A DNA stretch of 64,000 bases. Origin: Pleodorina starrii (Eukaryota; Chlorophyta; Chlorophyceae; Chlamydomonadales; Volvocaceae). Below are positions 27,195 through 40,000 of the stretch, one piece after another; within the stretch, counting starts at the first letter, position 1; every line of letters begins with the position of its first letter. Below the pieces are notes generated by a model. That model was not told the DNA's origin. It was given only the letters and a program-made list of their open reading frames with translations, and did no database searches. The DNA lies in NCBI GenBank assembly GCA_030267565.1, contig BRXU01000012.1, positions 2,106,501 through 2,170,500 of the forward strand, read 5' to 3'. The translations under genes were made by a program, and so were the position numbers.

Positions 27195-28770
27195 AAGGAC
27201 CAAAGGAGGAGTTTATGGTGGACCTAGCGGTCACCAGCGATCACAGACATGAGCTGCTAGAATATGTGAGCGGCGGTGTGATCAGAGAGCAGCAGCAAGC
27301 AGCAGCCATGACGTATACCGAGGATGACCTGCCGGGAGGGCGGCGGCGGCTTGACCGGAATGGTGGATAATGCATAGCGGATGGTGAATGTAGGCTAGGC
27401 GCGTGACTAACATAACTTAGGGAGAGGCCGTGACGCAGAACTGTTAGACACGACGGGTCGGATGAGGAGGGCATGCCCCTGAGTGGCTTTGGGGGTGCCA
27501 TGCGTACACAGAGGCATTAGGAATGCAATGTGTAATTATTGTCTATGCCAAGTCGTCACGGAGTTTCTATAGGTGACGCAAAATCGGCCGGGGGCGGCCG
27601 CTATTTACGATTTGGTCTTCTGTCTTCAAGACGAAGGATTCGACGGTGTCCTGCAATGGGCCGGATGACCTGTAATTATTCTGCTGGTGTCTGCGTGCAT
27701 TCGCCCCAAAGTGCTTATCAGCCGCACTACATCATAGCTCAGGGCAGCGGGCGAAGATCAGCTCCACGCTTACTGCAGTCCGCGTTAATTGGCCAAGCCC
27801 CCTTCATCATGGCACATCTCGACCGCTCTTAATCGCACCAAGTACCGCGTCACAACAGGTCGCACCACACTGGGTCTTCCCGGGAGGTGGTGTTTCATGT
27901 AGGCCCCTGGCACGCGTAGCCCTACTTCCTTCGGGTGATTGGAGGCTTGCTTGTTTATGTCCGGCTCCCAAGTGATGGTCGTGGAGGACCACTTCTTGGC
28001 CCGTTGTCTCTTGCTGTACTAATCTGTGCTAGTTTCTAGGAGGGGGGACTATTCTCCGTTAAAACCGTGGATCACTGTCTTGTCTCTTTGCGTGCCGATT
28101 TCACGTATGGAAGGCCAAGGTCCCATTGCCGTGGCTTCACCTTCACCACCAGTAGCTGTGTTGTTTTCTCCGATCCCCGTGCGGAGGCCCCCTCGGGCTC
28201 AACCATTCCTGTCTGGAGGTGCTTGTTATGTGAGTTCGTGCGGGTTGGCTTTTGTTCGCTTCTTGCGTGGTGCTCTGCCCGATGGACCGCATGGGCCTTC
28301 CGTTTAATCTGCGGGCCCGCAGTCCCGTATTACGGCCGTAACGGGCCCGGGTATCTGGCATCATCTGGGCCTTCATCAGCTCTCGCAACGGTGGGCGCGC
28401 AACTTTGAGAGCTGATGCCTCGCTGCAAATGCTGCCACATGTGCCCATCAGCGCTGTAACGAAGGGAGTTGCCATAATGTGTCGCTGCTTCGCGACGCGG
28501 CGGTTGTAAACGTTGGTCGTCCTCAGCTGTCCCCCACCGAAGCGCTGTTCTCAAAAGATGCATTTGACGCAACAACGTTTTACATTTACATAGCTTGGTA
28601 AGCATCTTCTGCAGCAAAGTAATAGCCTGACAGACTGACACCGACGATCCAACGGCCAACCGTGGCCAACCGTCGCAAGTTGTCGCGCCGCGGTCGTATT
28701 AAAGCAACCGTCGCGTCGGGGAACTAGGCTACGCGACAAGCTCCCATGCGAATTATGATGAAGACCAAAT
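27195..28770. other. spacer downstream of the mutase gene
   Basis: About 1.5 kb without coding signature. The stretch 28020-28330 is T-rich on the + strand and could be a decayed element, but I found no terminal repeats. Confidence 0.4.
27531..27535 (+). terminator. TGTAA polyadenylation signal candidate, mutase gene
   Basis: TGTAA 336 bases after the stop, followed by TTATTG; the 3' UTR length is plausible for a green alga. Confidence 0.35.
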
Positions 28771-28771
28771 T

Positions 28772-28777
28772 TATATA
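28772..28777 (+). promoter_or_regulatory. TATA-like box of the GT47 gene
   Basis: TATATA about 100 bases before ATG 28878. It also argues that the upstream in-frame ATG at 28746 is not the start. Confidence 0.4.
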
Positions 28778-28877
28778 CATGTACAGATCGAGGTGTCCAT
28801 ACGTCGTCAAGGCACATCGCGGCTCGGCAGTCCATCTTGCCCACCCGCCTCGCGCTGCCTTGAGAGAGAGCCCAGCC

Positions 28878-30957
28878 ATGCCTCGCACCAAGTCAGCTGC
28901 TCTCCTTATAGCAAATGTCGTCGTGCTCTTCAGCAGCATTATCCAGCTTGCAACATCGCACTCGTTGTCCTCCACAGTAGCAGTCGTCGCAGCGGCCGGC
29001 CACCGAGCTGAAGACCCCCCGACCTCAGCGACCTCGGCAACCTCAGAAGCACCAAGGCGGCCCGACCTGGCCATCCGCATCTACCTCGCCGAGCTGCCTC
29101 CCGAGTACGACATGAAACGCATGTGGGAGCTGGCCGGCCGCCACGGCTGGTTCCACTGGCCCACCAACGCCTCCCCCGCGCAGCCCTTCGGCCGTGTCGT
29201 GTCGGACGACGGCCGGCTGTGGACCACCAACCAGTTCGCGGCGGAGCTCATCGTCTACCACAATCTGCTGCGCTGGCCGTTGCGCGTGCGAGACATCTCC
29301 CAGGCCGACCTCGTGTACGTGCCCACCTTCCTGGGGGCCACCGTCCCAAAGGACCCCGCCCTCTTCGGCGGCGATGCGGCCCTGGCTGAGCAGGTGGCGC
29401 AGCTGGGCGAGCGCTTCGCCGCCAACCTCTCGTCCATCCTGCCGTACCTGCAGCGCCTGCCGCACCTCGTCGTGCTCCACTACGAGAAGAGCTTCCGCGG
29501 GCCGGATGCCGTACTGGGGTCGCCGCTGGCGCCGTACATCTCCGCGCTGGTGACGGAGGTGGCGGCGGACCTTCCCCATGACGCCTCGCTGACGCTGCCA
29601 GGCGTGCCGCCGCTTCGCGGCGGCCCGCCGCCCGTCGGTTTCTACGGCAACGCCATCAGCATTCCCTACCCGGCCTTCGTGCACCATCACCGCGGCTGCG
29701 ACGCCTGCTTCCACCAGGACGTGGCTGCGGTGGCGCAGCGCAAGAATCTGACGGTCTTTTCGGTGTTCAACAGCCGACGGCACTTCGGGCCGGGGCCGTG
29801 GGCCATCCGTGACGCGCTGATCGAGCAGTGCCGCGCGCGGCCGGGCCGGTGCCACCAACTGACGCACAACCAGGCGAGCAACCGGGAGGAGGTTCTGGAC
29901 CTCGCGGAGGCAATGGAGCGGTCGTGGTTCTGCCTGCAGCCGCACGGCGACACGCCCACGCGCAAGAGCGTGTACGACGGTCTGATGGTCACGTGCATCC
30001 CGGGTGCGTCCTCCGACTCTGCTGCGCTGTGGGGGTGGGACGAGGGATAGATGGAGGGGGAGACGGAGGGATGGCGGAAGGCGAAGAGGGCCCCGGAAGG
30101 CCCCGGAAGTCCGTGTGGCCGGCAATGGCAATGTGCGACGCATCGGGTGTGTAGGCGTGTACAGCAAGTATCGTATTGTACATGCCTCTGCAGCGCAGCG
30201 CCAGAGACCGTTGCCTTCGGAAGCAAGCTCCCTGGAGCGTCCCTGCACACCGGCTCGCGTTGCCGACGCCGGCGCCCCGCCGACATGTGCCTGGGGCGCC
30301 TCCCACGGCGCACCGCCCCGAGTACAATTCCCGGCGTCTCCTGCAGGAAAAGTTTATGATGTTTACCCTTCGTGAGACTGCGACCCACTGCCTTTGTGCC
30401 AATGCCGTCCGTCCGTCCGTCCGTCCACTGAGCGCTGTCGAGCGGCCTCTCCCCGCTGCCCCCACATACTGATCCCACCCCACCAAAAACCCAACCCTAT
30501 CCCTCCCCCCGCCGCCCGTCCCCCCTACACCCCCTACACCCCCTGGACCCCCCTGGACCCCGCAGTCGTGTTTGACCAGGTGGTACTCGACTCCTTTCCC
30601 TTTCGGGAGGTGTACGACCCCAGCAAGATCGTCGTACTGGCCCCCCGCGCCGGCATCGAGAACGGCACGTCCAACATCGTCGACTATCTGGAGGCCAACT
30701 ACCCCCTGGAGAGGCGGCTGCAGATGGTGGCGGAGATCCTGCGGGTGCGGCACATCTACCAATGGAGCCAGCACCCCGACCCGCGCGCCGCCAGCTGGGA
30801 CACGCTGCACACCTTCACGCGCCGGGACGACGCGCTCACGATGGCCATTAAACGCGCGGTGCACGGCTCGTGCGTGCGCGGCTTCCCGGGGCGCTTCTGC
30901 GGCGCGGTGCGAGCGGGCCAGCCGATCAGGGCCGGCACGGACGCCGCGCGGGCGTGA
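28878..30957 (+). CDS. exostosin-type (GT47) glycosyltransferase, type II membrane protein
   Basis: Two exons, 28878-30003 and 30566-30957 (TGA), 505 residues. Starting at 28878 gives MPRTKSAALLIANVVVLFSSIIQL, a short basic end and one hydrophobic segment, i.e. a Golgi signal anchor. The lumenal part begins IRIYLAELPPEYD and includes TTNQFAAELIVYHNLL, ADLVYVPTF, NLTVFSVFNSRR, REEVLDLAEAMERSWFCLQPHGDTPTRKSVYDGLMVTCIPV and VVFDQVVLDSFPF. The SxFCLxPxGDTxxRxSxxDxxxxGCIPV-type block is the exostosin nucleotide-sugar-binding signature; here the usual Gly before Cys is Thr. Several N-glycosylation sequons occur (NLS, NLT, NGT). GT47 enzymes add xylose, arabinose, galactose or glucuronic acid to glycans; the acceptor here is unknown. 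The exon junction splits a Val codon. Confidence 0.87.
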
Positions 30958-32996
30958 CCGGCGCGAGGGGCGTGAGCGGCATAGCCGCTGGGGCAGCAGC
31001 CGGTCAGTTGCTTGCATGATGGGTCGGCGTTTGGCGAGGAGCGGGTGTCCGACTAGCGTAGAAACGTGTACATATTAACAACGGCGGCAGCAACAGTGCG
31101 ACGACGAGATCCTGGGGTGTGTTGCCTCAAGAAGTAAATATTGCGGCGCACAGTGACGATGACACTGCGTCTTCATACATACATGAGCAGGGGGGTATGG
31201 GCGGGCAGCAGGGGTACGGCGACAGGATGAGGGAGACGTGGGATGGAGGGACCCTGGGGAGGAGCGAAAGCTAGAAACGAAGGCGGCACATGAACGGAGG
31301 TTCCCGGGTTCGATGTGCAAGAAGAAGGGGGGCGATGTGTTGAGCGAGGGTGATTTTGGGCGAGGGAGGCACACACGGCGGCAGTTGGTGATGAGCGCCA
31401 AAACGGGCCGCAGGTCCACAGGGCCACCTCCCGCTGAAGATTCCCACCGGCCCACTCAACATTGTAATCACTGTAACCACCACTGCAATGGAACTGATTG
31501 ACCTCATGTGAGTTGATTGCTGCAGCATTGTATTGCCCATACCAGCGCAATGCCTCATCCATTGGGACGATGTTGATAAGACGTGCGGTTTTGCCCAAAA
31601 TATCGCGGCTCCGCCCCTAGTCCTCTGGCTCGTAAGTGGCAGGAAGGTGTTCCGTTGCTCGGATATTTGGGGGGGGGTGTTAAGGAAAAGGATACCGCCT
31701 CGATGGGACGGAGACGGTGTGAGCGAGTGGGCCCTGAACCCAGAGATACTTATCTGTGACCTTTGGGGCTGCGCACCCCCCCCCACCGTGTAACACATAT
31801 CAGCAACATCGAAGCAACATCGAAGCGTCACCGCTTCAGGTGCGGACTGCACCAAGCGGGGATCCCCTGGGAGAAGAATGCATGCCAGTCAATCAGGACA
31901 ACAAGGGTCACGCGTTGAGGCGTGTCCAACGGCCTCACGTTAGCGGCAAGCAGGCGCCTCCCCAAGAGGCGAGCCGTCACAGCAGATACGGTACCTCCCT
32001 AATTTTATTTTGGCGCACAAGTGTTTATGAAGTAACCAGGGCTGCCTTTTTATGGGGTCGCTGGCAGACCTCAAAGTGGAGCTCATACGGGTGTCCCCTT
32101 CGACCAGGGTTTCCCCGGTCTCAGATGTGGCCTCTAGCAGCCATTAGGGTGGGGCCTCTAGCGGCCATTAGGGTGGGGCCTCTAGCGGCCGTTAGGGTGG
32201 GGCCTCTAGCGGCCGTTAGGGTGGGGTAGCACCAGGTAGCACCAACGGGTGTAACCCTACGGCGGAAGCCCATAGTGACACTTTCCCGCTCCTCGCACCC
32301 GTTAGCATGTGTGCATATTTGATGCGCACTGCATACCGTGGCGTGGCCACATCACAGCAGGGGAGACGGCCCGGCCCCAAACCAGCCCGGAGCAAGTGCC
32401 GTTCCCCCCTCCCGTACTTACGCTTCTTGAACAAATATTGTAATATCCAAACGTTGAAAATATATGGCTTTGCATCGTTTATAGTTTAATCACACTTATA
32501 ATTTGGGTTGAGGCTCGTTCGACTCACCGCAGTGCGGTCCCCCTGGAGCGGCGCACCCGGCGACTCTCTTTTGCGCCCTTCGGACACAGCTCCTTCCTCT
32601 TTCGGCTGCGAGCACTTCCTATCACGTCGTGAAGCCGTCGCTGTGCGTCGGTTTGCAGTAGAGCGGGGTGAGCATGGACGGCGGCGAGGGATGCGGGCTT
32701 ATATCAATAGCTCTCAACTTTATACCATTACATCGATGCCTGATTAGCTTACCAATTTATCCAAGTCTTTAATAGCGTTCAGCGGTGTGCGGGCAGTGCG
32801 GCATCTTCTTTGGAGTGGCGGCAGCTCGCACAGCATAACCTTATGGAGTTGGCATTGGCGCAATCGCTTTCTGCATGCGTTGGAGCAGCATGTTGCTGTT
32901 ACGTGACTTCGTACACTCCTCGTTCGGAGACGGCGGCTGCCATTGCTGAACTGCGCGCCCTTTCGCGTGCGTTCCCGCTTCCTTGGTTGCAGCAAA
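30958..32996. other. spacer between the GT47 gene and RPS18
   Basis: Holds two TGTAA motifs (31463-31467 and 31472-31476) that may end the GT47 transcript, a copy of the GATACCGC...GGAGACGG motif near 31680-31715 and a four-copy 24-bp repeat. No gene seen. Confidence 0.45.
32131..32226 (+). repeat. 24-bp tandem repeat, four copies
   Basis: Unit CCTCTAGCGGCCGTTAGGGTGGGG. Copies 1 and 2 differ from 3 and 4 at one or two bases, so the array grew by duplication of the downstream unit. It is intergenic. Confidence 0.95.
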
Positions 32997-34783
32997 ATGG
33001 GCTCCCTCGTCCAGGGCGATGACTTCCAGCACATTCTGCGTCTGCTGAACACGAACGTGGATGGCAAGAACAAAATTATGTACGCCATGACGGCCATCAG
33101 GGGTATTGGCCGCCGTTTCTCCAACCTGGTCTGCAAGAAGGCTGAGGTTGACCTGACGAAGCGCGCCGGTAAGGGTGCCTCGCGGCATCTGACCCGGGGT
33201 CTCCGGGGTTGGGCACGATTGCTCGGGGGTGGGTGAAGGCCGATGTGAGAGAGCAAATGTGGGGCGCGGTGGGCCCATCTGTCTGTGGATCCCATACAGA
33301 GGCAGCGTCGTGCGGTGGGATGGAGGCTCCACCGTCGCACTCGGTCGGTTGGGAAGGTTTCAACTGCCGCCCCAGCCAGAATCTGGGCACGGACATTGGC
33401 TTGGAAATTACTTCCGAGTGCTTTGAGGCCTACAAATATGTGCTCCAGTCGCGCTGCACAGGGTGTTTGTATGGGCGTTCTCCGCCCCTACGGGTGTTCG
33501 CCCAGCTAGCTGTGCATCACCGCGCTTGTCTCCCCCCTCCCCCGCAGGCGAGTGCTCTGCCGACGAGCTGGAGCGCATGATGGGCATCGTCGCCAACCCC
33601 CGCGCGTACAAGATCCCGGACTTCTTCCTGAACAGGCAGAAGGACCACAAGACTGGCCGCTTCAGCCAGGTGGGTCGGTTGCCGGACTGCAGCGAGACGG
33701 GATGCGACCCGGGGGGGAGTTGGGACTACGCCGATACGGGCGGGCGGAAGGGATGGACTCTCCGAAGAGCCCCAAGATATCACCCGCGGCGCACGCGATA
33801 CTGGGCAGCTTTGCGTGCCGCAGTAGCGGCCCACCACAATGCACCGAAGCGTTTGACAAGTGTTGCAGCGGCGGCCGTCTCGTGAGCGAGTACGCAGCCT
33901 GGAAGCTTATCTGGGAGGACGCTACAGGCCGGGAGCCCGCATGCGTGCCGGAGAAGCCGGGGGGCCAGCAGCGGAGTTGGGGCGCCTTCCGTGCGCTTTC
34001 ATCGGTGCGACAAATCCAGCAGGACAGGCGTGTCGACGCGCGAGTCCTTTGCCAACGTCGGTGGATGGACAGCCCTCGGGGAGGGAGGGGCAGCCGGCCG
34101 CGTAGCCCAAACACGGAGGAATTGGACGCAGCAGGGCCACGGCCGTCAGTACCTGGCGCAGACGCCGGTGCTGTGGCTATCGGCGCCTAAAAGGCACGGC
34201 AGCTGCAACTGCTGTTTGCATGGAGGCTTCTACGGGGGCTCTCAGCCATGGCAGACCGGCGGCCTTGCCGGTTCAACCACCGTGCATTCTGCTTGAGGGC
34301 TGCCTGGTGCCGTTCTGAGCAGCGCCGTTATGTGCAGCGGCGCTCCTGCTCAGTCCAGGTCCAGTGTATGGGCAATGGATAACGTCCGCTATGGAAGGCG
34401 GGGCAGTATCGCGTGCTGCTGACCTGACGACGGGTCGCTCTGCGCGTCCACGCGCACTGTACTAGAAAAGTAAATGCGGAGTGTTGGGGGTTGCTGCCAG
34501 CGAGAGGCCTGCCCCCCCCCCCCCACCACCACACGCGAAGCCACGTGTGTGCACCTGACGGCTCTGACGCTAACTCGCCTGTTGTCCGCTCCCTGGACCA
34601 CCCTCCCACTCGCAGCTGACGTCGTCGGGCCTGGACACTTCGCTCCGTGATGACCTGGAGCGCCTGAAGAAGATCCGCAACCACCGCGGTCTGCGCCACT
34701 ACTGGGGCCTGCGCGTGCGCGGCCAGCACACCAAGACCACGGGCCGCGCTGGCAAGACCGTGGGTGTGGCCAAGAAGAAGTAA
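32997..34783 (+). CDS. RPS18: cytosolic 40S ribosomal protein S18 (uS13)
   Basis: Three exons: 32997-33168, 33548-33669, 34616-34783 (TAA), 153 residues, the usual size. It sits in the head of the small subunit and contacts the P-site tRNA region. The N-terminus [24 protein letters not shown], the helix-two-turn-helix part [23 protein letters not shown], and the C-terminus [18 protein letters not shown] with preceding [17 protein letters not shown] are nearly universal in eukaryotic S18. The long second intron (33670-34615) shows no repeat array. TGTAA at 34897-34901, 114 bases downstream, is a good polyadenylation signal candidate. Confidence 0.95.
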
Positions 34784-34896
34784 GCTGCTGCTGCAGCTTA
34801 CGCGGTTGCTGGTTGCTGTTGCCAGCCTGGTTGCTGGCGCTTCTCCGCGGCTGTGGTGGAGACGCGGCGAACCGTGCTGGGCGTGCAGCGTTCTGG

Positions 34897-34901
34897 TGTA
34901 A
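34897..34901 (+). terminator. TGTAA polyadenylation signal candidate, RPS18
   Basis: Coding-strand TGTAA at a typical 3' UTR distance for a ribosomal protein gene. Confidence 0.4.
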
Positions 34902-35369
34902 CGAACCATCTCGTGCCCTCCATTCACGGCTCATTGTTACCGGTACCGTGGTTGAGCATTCAAGGGGCATGTGAAGGGCTGGATTCGGGATTCAGAAGCG
35001 CACAGCAGCGGACAGTTCTTTCTTTCCTGTTTTGTTTACTTCAGAACGAAGAACATTCACTTCGAAACGGACAGCTGCAAAATCCGAGCCAAGGCATGTG
35101 GCGACACAGTCGCCTTCTGGAATTTACATACTGTAGCAGGTCGCAGCAATACGGCCTGAAAGTGTCTCCGCGGGCGTGGGTCATGACGATTTAAGAACGT
35201 TGGCCATAGTTTACATGGCAGAATTCCTTGGCAGAGTGTAAGACCACCACCCCGACACACTATCCACCGCCCACGCACGCCAGCGCTCGCGCTCGGCAAA
35301 CCGGCCACAGCGTAACACTCCTGCCCCAGCCCGGCAGCAAGTCGTGTGCTGCGACCCGTGGGGCACCGT
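34902..35369. other. convergent spacer between RPS18 and the HINT gene
   Basis: Contains the two 3' UTRs. TTACA at 35211-35215 is TGTAA on the minus strand, 155 bases after the HINT stop. Confidence 0.45.
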
Positions 35370-36695
<1,326 letters not shown>

Positions 36696-37033
36696 GGAGC
36701 GAACCGCCCTTCCGGGGACCGCTACCGGGCGACGCAAGCCAGCGGAAAGGCGAAATGCAGGTGCACTACGCCCGATTAATCTCAGGGCCATTAAAGTATC
36801 GTCTCGCAAATCTATGAAAGTTCAACTGGCATTAGTATGGCGAAACCACCATGCCGTGCAGATCACGAACGTCGTCGTGTGCCCAAATGCGCATTCAGCT
36901 GTACAATGCACACCGCTTTGATTCGCCTAAGTGACATTTATGACCTGGGTATTATAATTACTCAAGACACACTGCATTCATAGTTCGCGACCCACGGAGG
37001 TTTCCCAATTTGTCGCTCGCTTAAGCAGCGAGA
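36696..37033. promoter_or_regulatory. shared upstream region of HINT and the beta-propeller gene
   Basis: 338 bases between divergent starts, AT-richer than the genes, so probably a bidirectional promoter. No clear TATA box for either side. Confidence 0.4.
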
Positions 37034-40000
37034 ATGCTGGGCCTGAAGCGACCATCTCCAGGCCTTTCTGGACAACATCGGCATGACCGTGCGTTTGCGG
37101 GCTCATACGCCTGGCGCCTGACGCAGCGCCAAAGCCTCCCGGGCGGTTCCGCGGCATCTTCCCCCGCGGACCCCAGCCTGCCCTGGCCGTTCTCCCCACG
37201 CCGCGGGCCGGCTGCAGCGCGGTTCCACCACCTTCGAAGCCTCGCTGCGCTGCCGGCCGCCTCTCACACGACGGACAGCACAGCCGAGGCGCAGGCCGCC
37301 GGCTTGGTGTTTGGATTGGGAGCGACGGGGAGCTGGGACGAGGCGGCCGTCGGGTCTCCGGTGGTAAGCTCGCGCACCGCGGCGCTAGCAGTGTCCGTAG
37401 GCTCCTCGGTAGAGCAGCGCGCATCATCCTCGGGTCGGTTCGCTAACGCCGTCTCCGTCCGTTCGCTGCGGTATCTTCTTTTGAATCCCTTTGGAGTGCC
37501 GGTTTGACAGCAGCAGGGGATGTGCTCGCGTGCCCCGCCTCCTGGCGTGGGGCCGCTGGCCACACCTTGAATGCCCCCCCGCACCTCCAGCCAGCCATGC
37601 AACCCGCCCAACACGCCTGCAATAATGCCTTGGCGTCAGTGGGTGGCGCAACAGCTCGGGGATGCACTCCGGTTACTGTGGGGAGCGTGCCGCGCGCGGC
37701 TTACGTGGTACAGCCCGGTGTGCGCCTGCGCCTACCCGGCTACCCGCCTAGCTAGCACCGCCTTGCCCTTGGAGCCCTTGGAGCCTCCTCCCTGACGCAT
37801 GAGCCGTCCAGCCCCTTCGCGGCAGACCACCATCAGTGGCCCGCCGCCTTGTACCGCTGCCGATGACCAGCGCTGCTGCCGGGTCCCTGCCGCTGCCACG
37901 CCCACGCCCGCGCCCGCGTCCGTGCTGCACTGCGCCGCCGCGCTTCCCTCTTCCCTCCTGCGGTATCACTTCTTATCCCTCCGGCGGTGTGCTCCACTCC
38001 TCTCCCTCCCCTCTCCACGCCTCTCCCTCTCCTCTCCTCTCCCTCTCCTCTCCCTCTCCTCTCCCTCTCCTCTCCCTCTCCTCTCCCTCTCCTCTCCCTC
38101 TCCTCTCCCTCTCCTCTCCCTCTCCTCTCCCTCTCCTCTCCCTCTCCTCTCCCTCTCCTCTCCCTCTCCTCTCCCTCTCCACTCCCTCTCCTATCCCTCT
38201 CCTATCCCTCTCCTCTCCCTCTCCTCTCCCTCTCCTCTCCCTCTCCTCTCCCTCTCCTCTCCCTCTCCTCTCCCTCTCCTCTCCCTCTCCTCTCCCTCTC
38301 CTCTCCCTCTCCTCTCCCTCTCCTCTCCCTCTCCTCTCCCTCTCCTCTCCCTCTCCTCTCCCTCTCCTCTCCCTCTCCTCTCCCTCCCCTCTCCCTCTCC
38401 TCTCCCTCTCCTCTCCCTCTCCTCTCCCTCTCCTCTCCTCTCCACTCCTCTCCTTTCCTCTCCTCTCCACTCCGCTCGGGTCCGGTCGGGTCGGCTCTTG
38501 CCCTGCGTGGTTGTTCGCCCCAGGTGCGGTGCTACGTGGGCGACGACGAGCAGCGCTGGTTCATGTGGTACAGCGGCCGGAGGGCGGACTCACCGGCGGC
38601 GGGCGGAGTGGACGCACTCGCGCCGTCTTCGGGCAGCATCGGTGGGTGGGCGGGCCGGCGGGCGGGCGGGCGGGTGGCAACGGCGGTGCGGGGCAAGGGG
38701 GTGCACTTTGTGTCTAAAGCGGCCCGACACCAGCCCGAGCCCGAGCCAAGCTTGACCGCCGGGAAGGAGTGTGCTGCGCGAAGGGGTGCGCTTCTGCGGC
38801 CGGGCAGCTGTGCCGGTTGGGGCGCCCGGACTGCACGGCTGGACCCATAGCCTCCGGACTGCCAACATGCGGGCTGAGTGATGACCCATGGGTCACATAG
38901 CTACTACCTAGCCTATGGGAGCTCACGCACCGCCCTTCCCGGCTGCTGCTGGGTTGGCGCTTTCGCTGCGCTGTCGCCGCTGATCGTTTATTCTCGTCTC
39001 CGGTGGGCTTGTATACTTGTATTGGTGCCGCAGGCGTTGCCGTGTCGCGCGACGGCATCCGGTGGTTTCGGGGCTACGACGTCATTGAGGGATCCCGCGG
39101 CGCCGACGCCGCCACCGACGTGGGCAGCGTCATGGGGCCCAACCCCGACTGGTGGACCTTTGACACGTGCCACCTGGCACCCGCAGACGTGCAGGTGCGC
39201 GGGTCGGTGGGTCGGTGCGTCGGGCGGGGTAGAAAATGATACCGCGGGCGGGGGCCCCGTCCCTGCCCTGCCCTGCCCTGCCCTGCCCTGCCCTGCCCTG
39301 CCCTGCCCTGCCCTGCCCTGCCCTGCCCTGCCCTGCCCTGCCCTGCCCTGCCCTGCCCTGCCCTGCCCTGCCCTGCCCTGCCCTGCCCTGCCCTGCCCTG
39401 CTGACCGGTACCGCGGCACCTCTTCCTTCTCCCACCTCGCGTGCCACCATGAATGCATCGCCTGACCCATGGGTCACACCGGCACGCATGGGTCGTAGGT
39501 TCTGTCCAACAGCTCTGTTAGCAGCGGCGTGGGCGTGTACTGGATGTTCTACGCGGGAGGGGACTATGAGCCGGTGGCGCTGCCCGAGGGCTTCCCGGGC
39601 AGCAGCGGCACCAGCGGCAGCGGCGGCGGCGGTGGAGAGAAGCAGTCAATCGAGGGGCTGCGGCTGCGGCCGGGGCTGGCGATGAGCCAGGTGGGGCGGT
39701 GGGGCAGTAGGGCAGGGAGCCGATGGCGTAAGCCGGTGTGGGGTGGCTGAGCGTTGCGAAATTTGGGCGGACGGGGGGGGCGGGCGGGCCACCCGGACGA
39801 GGGGGGGGGCCTGTGGGGAGGGGTGTGGAGGCTGCGATGCAAAGGTGCGAGGCACAGCAGCACAGTGGGTCGGCGGCGGGTCTGACCGCAGTGCCCCGGT
39901 GACCGGCCCCTGTGGCCACCAACCCGCAATGGCCTCTCAGCGAACGTATTCCCACTCGCATCCGTCTGGGGGGGACTCAGCTGTGGCTTGCTGCCCAGGA

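Noticed and set aside
27539..28475. A gene or retrotransposon between the mutase and GT47 genes
   Set aside because: Short frames only, with no reverse transcriptase, integrase, gag or terminal-repeat signature.
28746..28877. Earlier in-frame ATG for the GT47 gene
   Set aside because: A TATA-like box lies just after it, and only the later ATG places the hydrophobic anchor near the N-terminus.
37973..38470. Open frames encoding Arg/Glu-rich (-) or Ser/Pro/Leu-rich (+) repeats
   Set aside because: Translation of a polypyrimidine minisatellite lying between two exons with matching splice phase.
39261..39400. Regular repeats as a CRISPR array
   Set aside because: Head-to-tail pentamers without spacers, in an intron of a eukaryotic gene.
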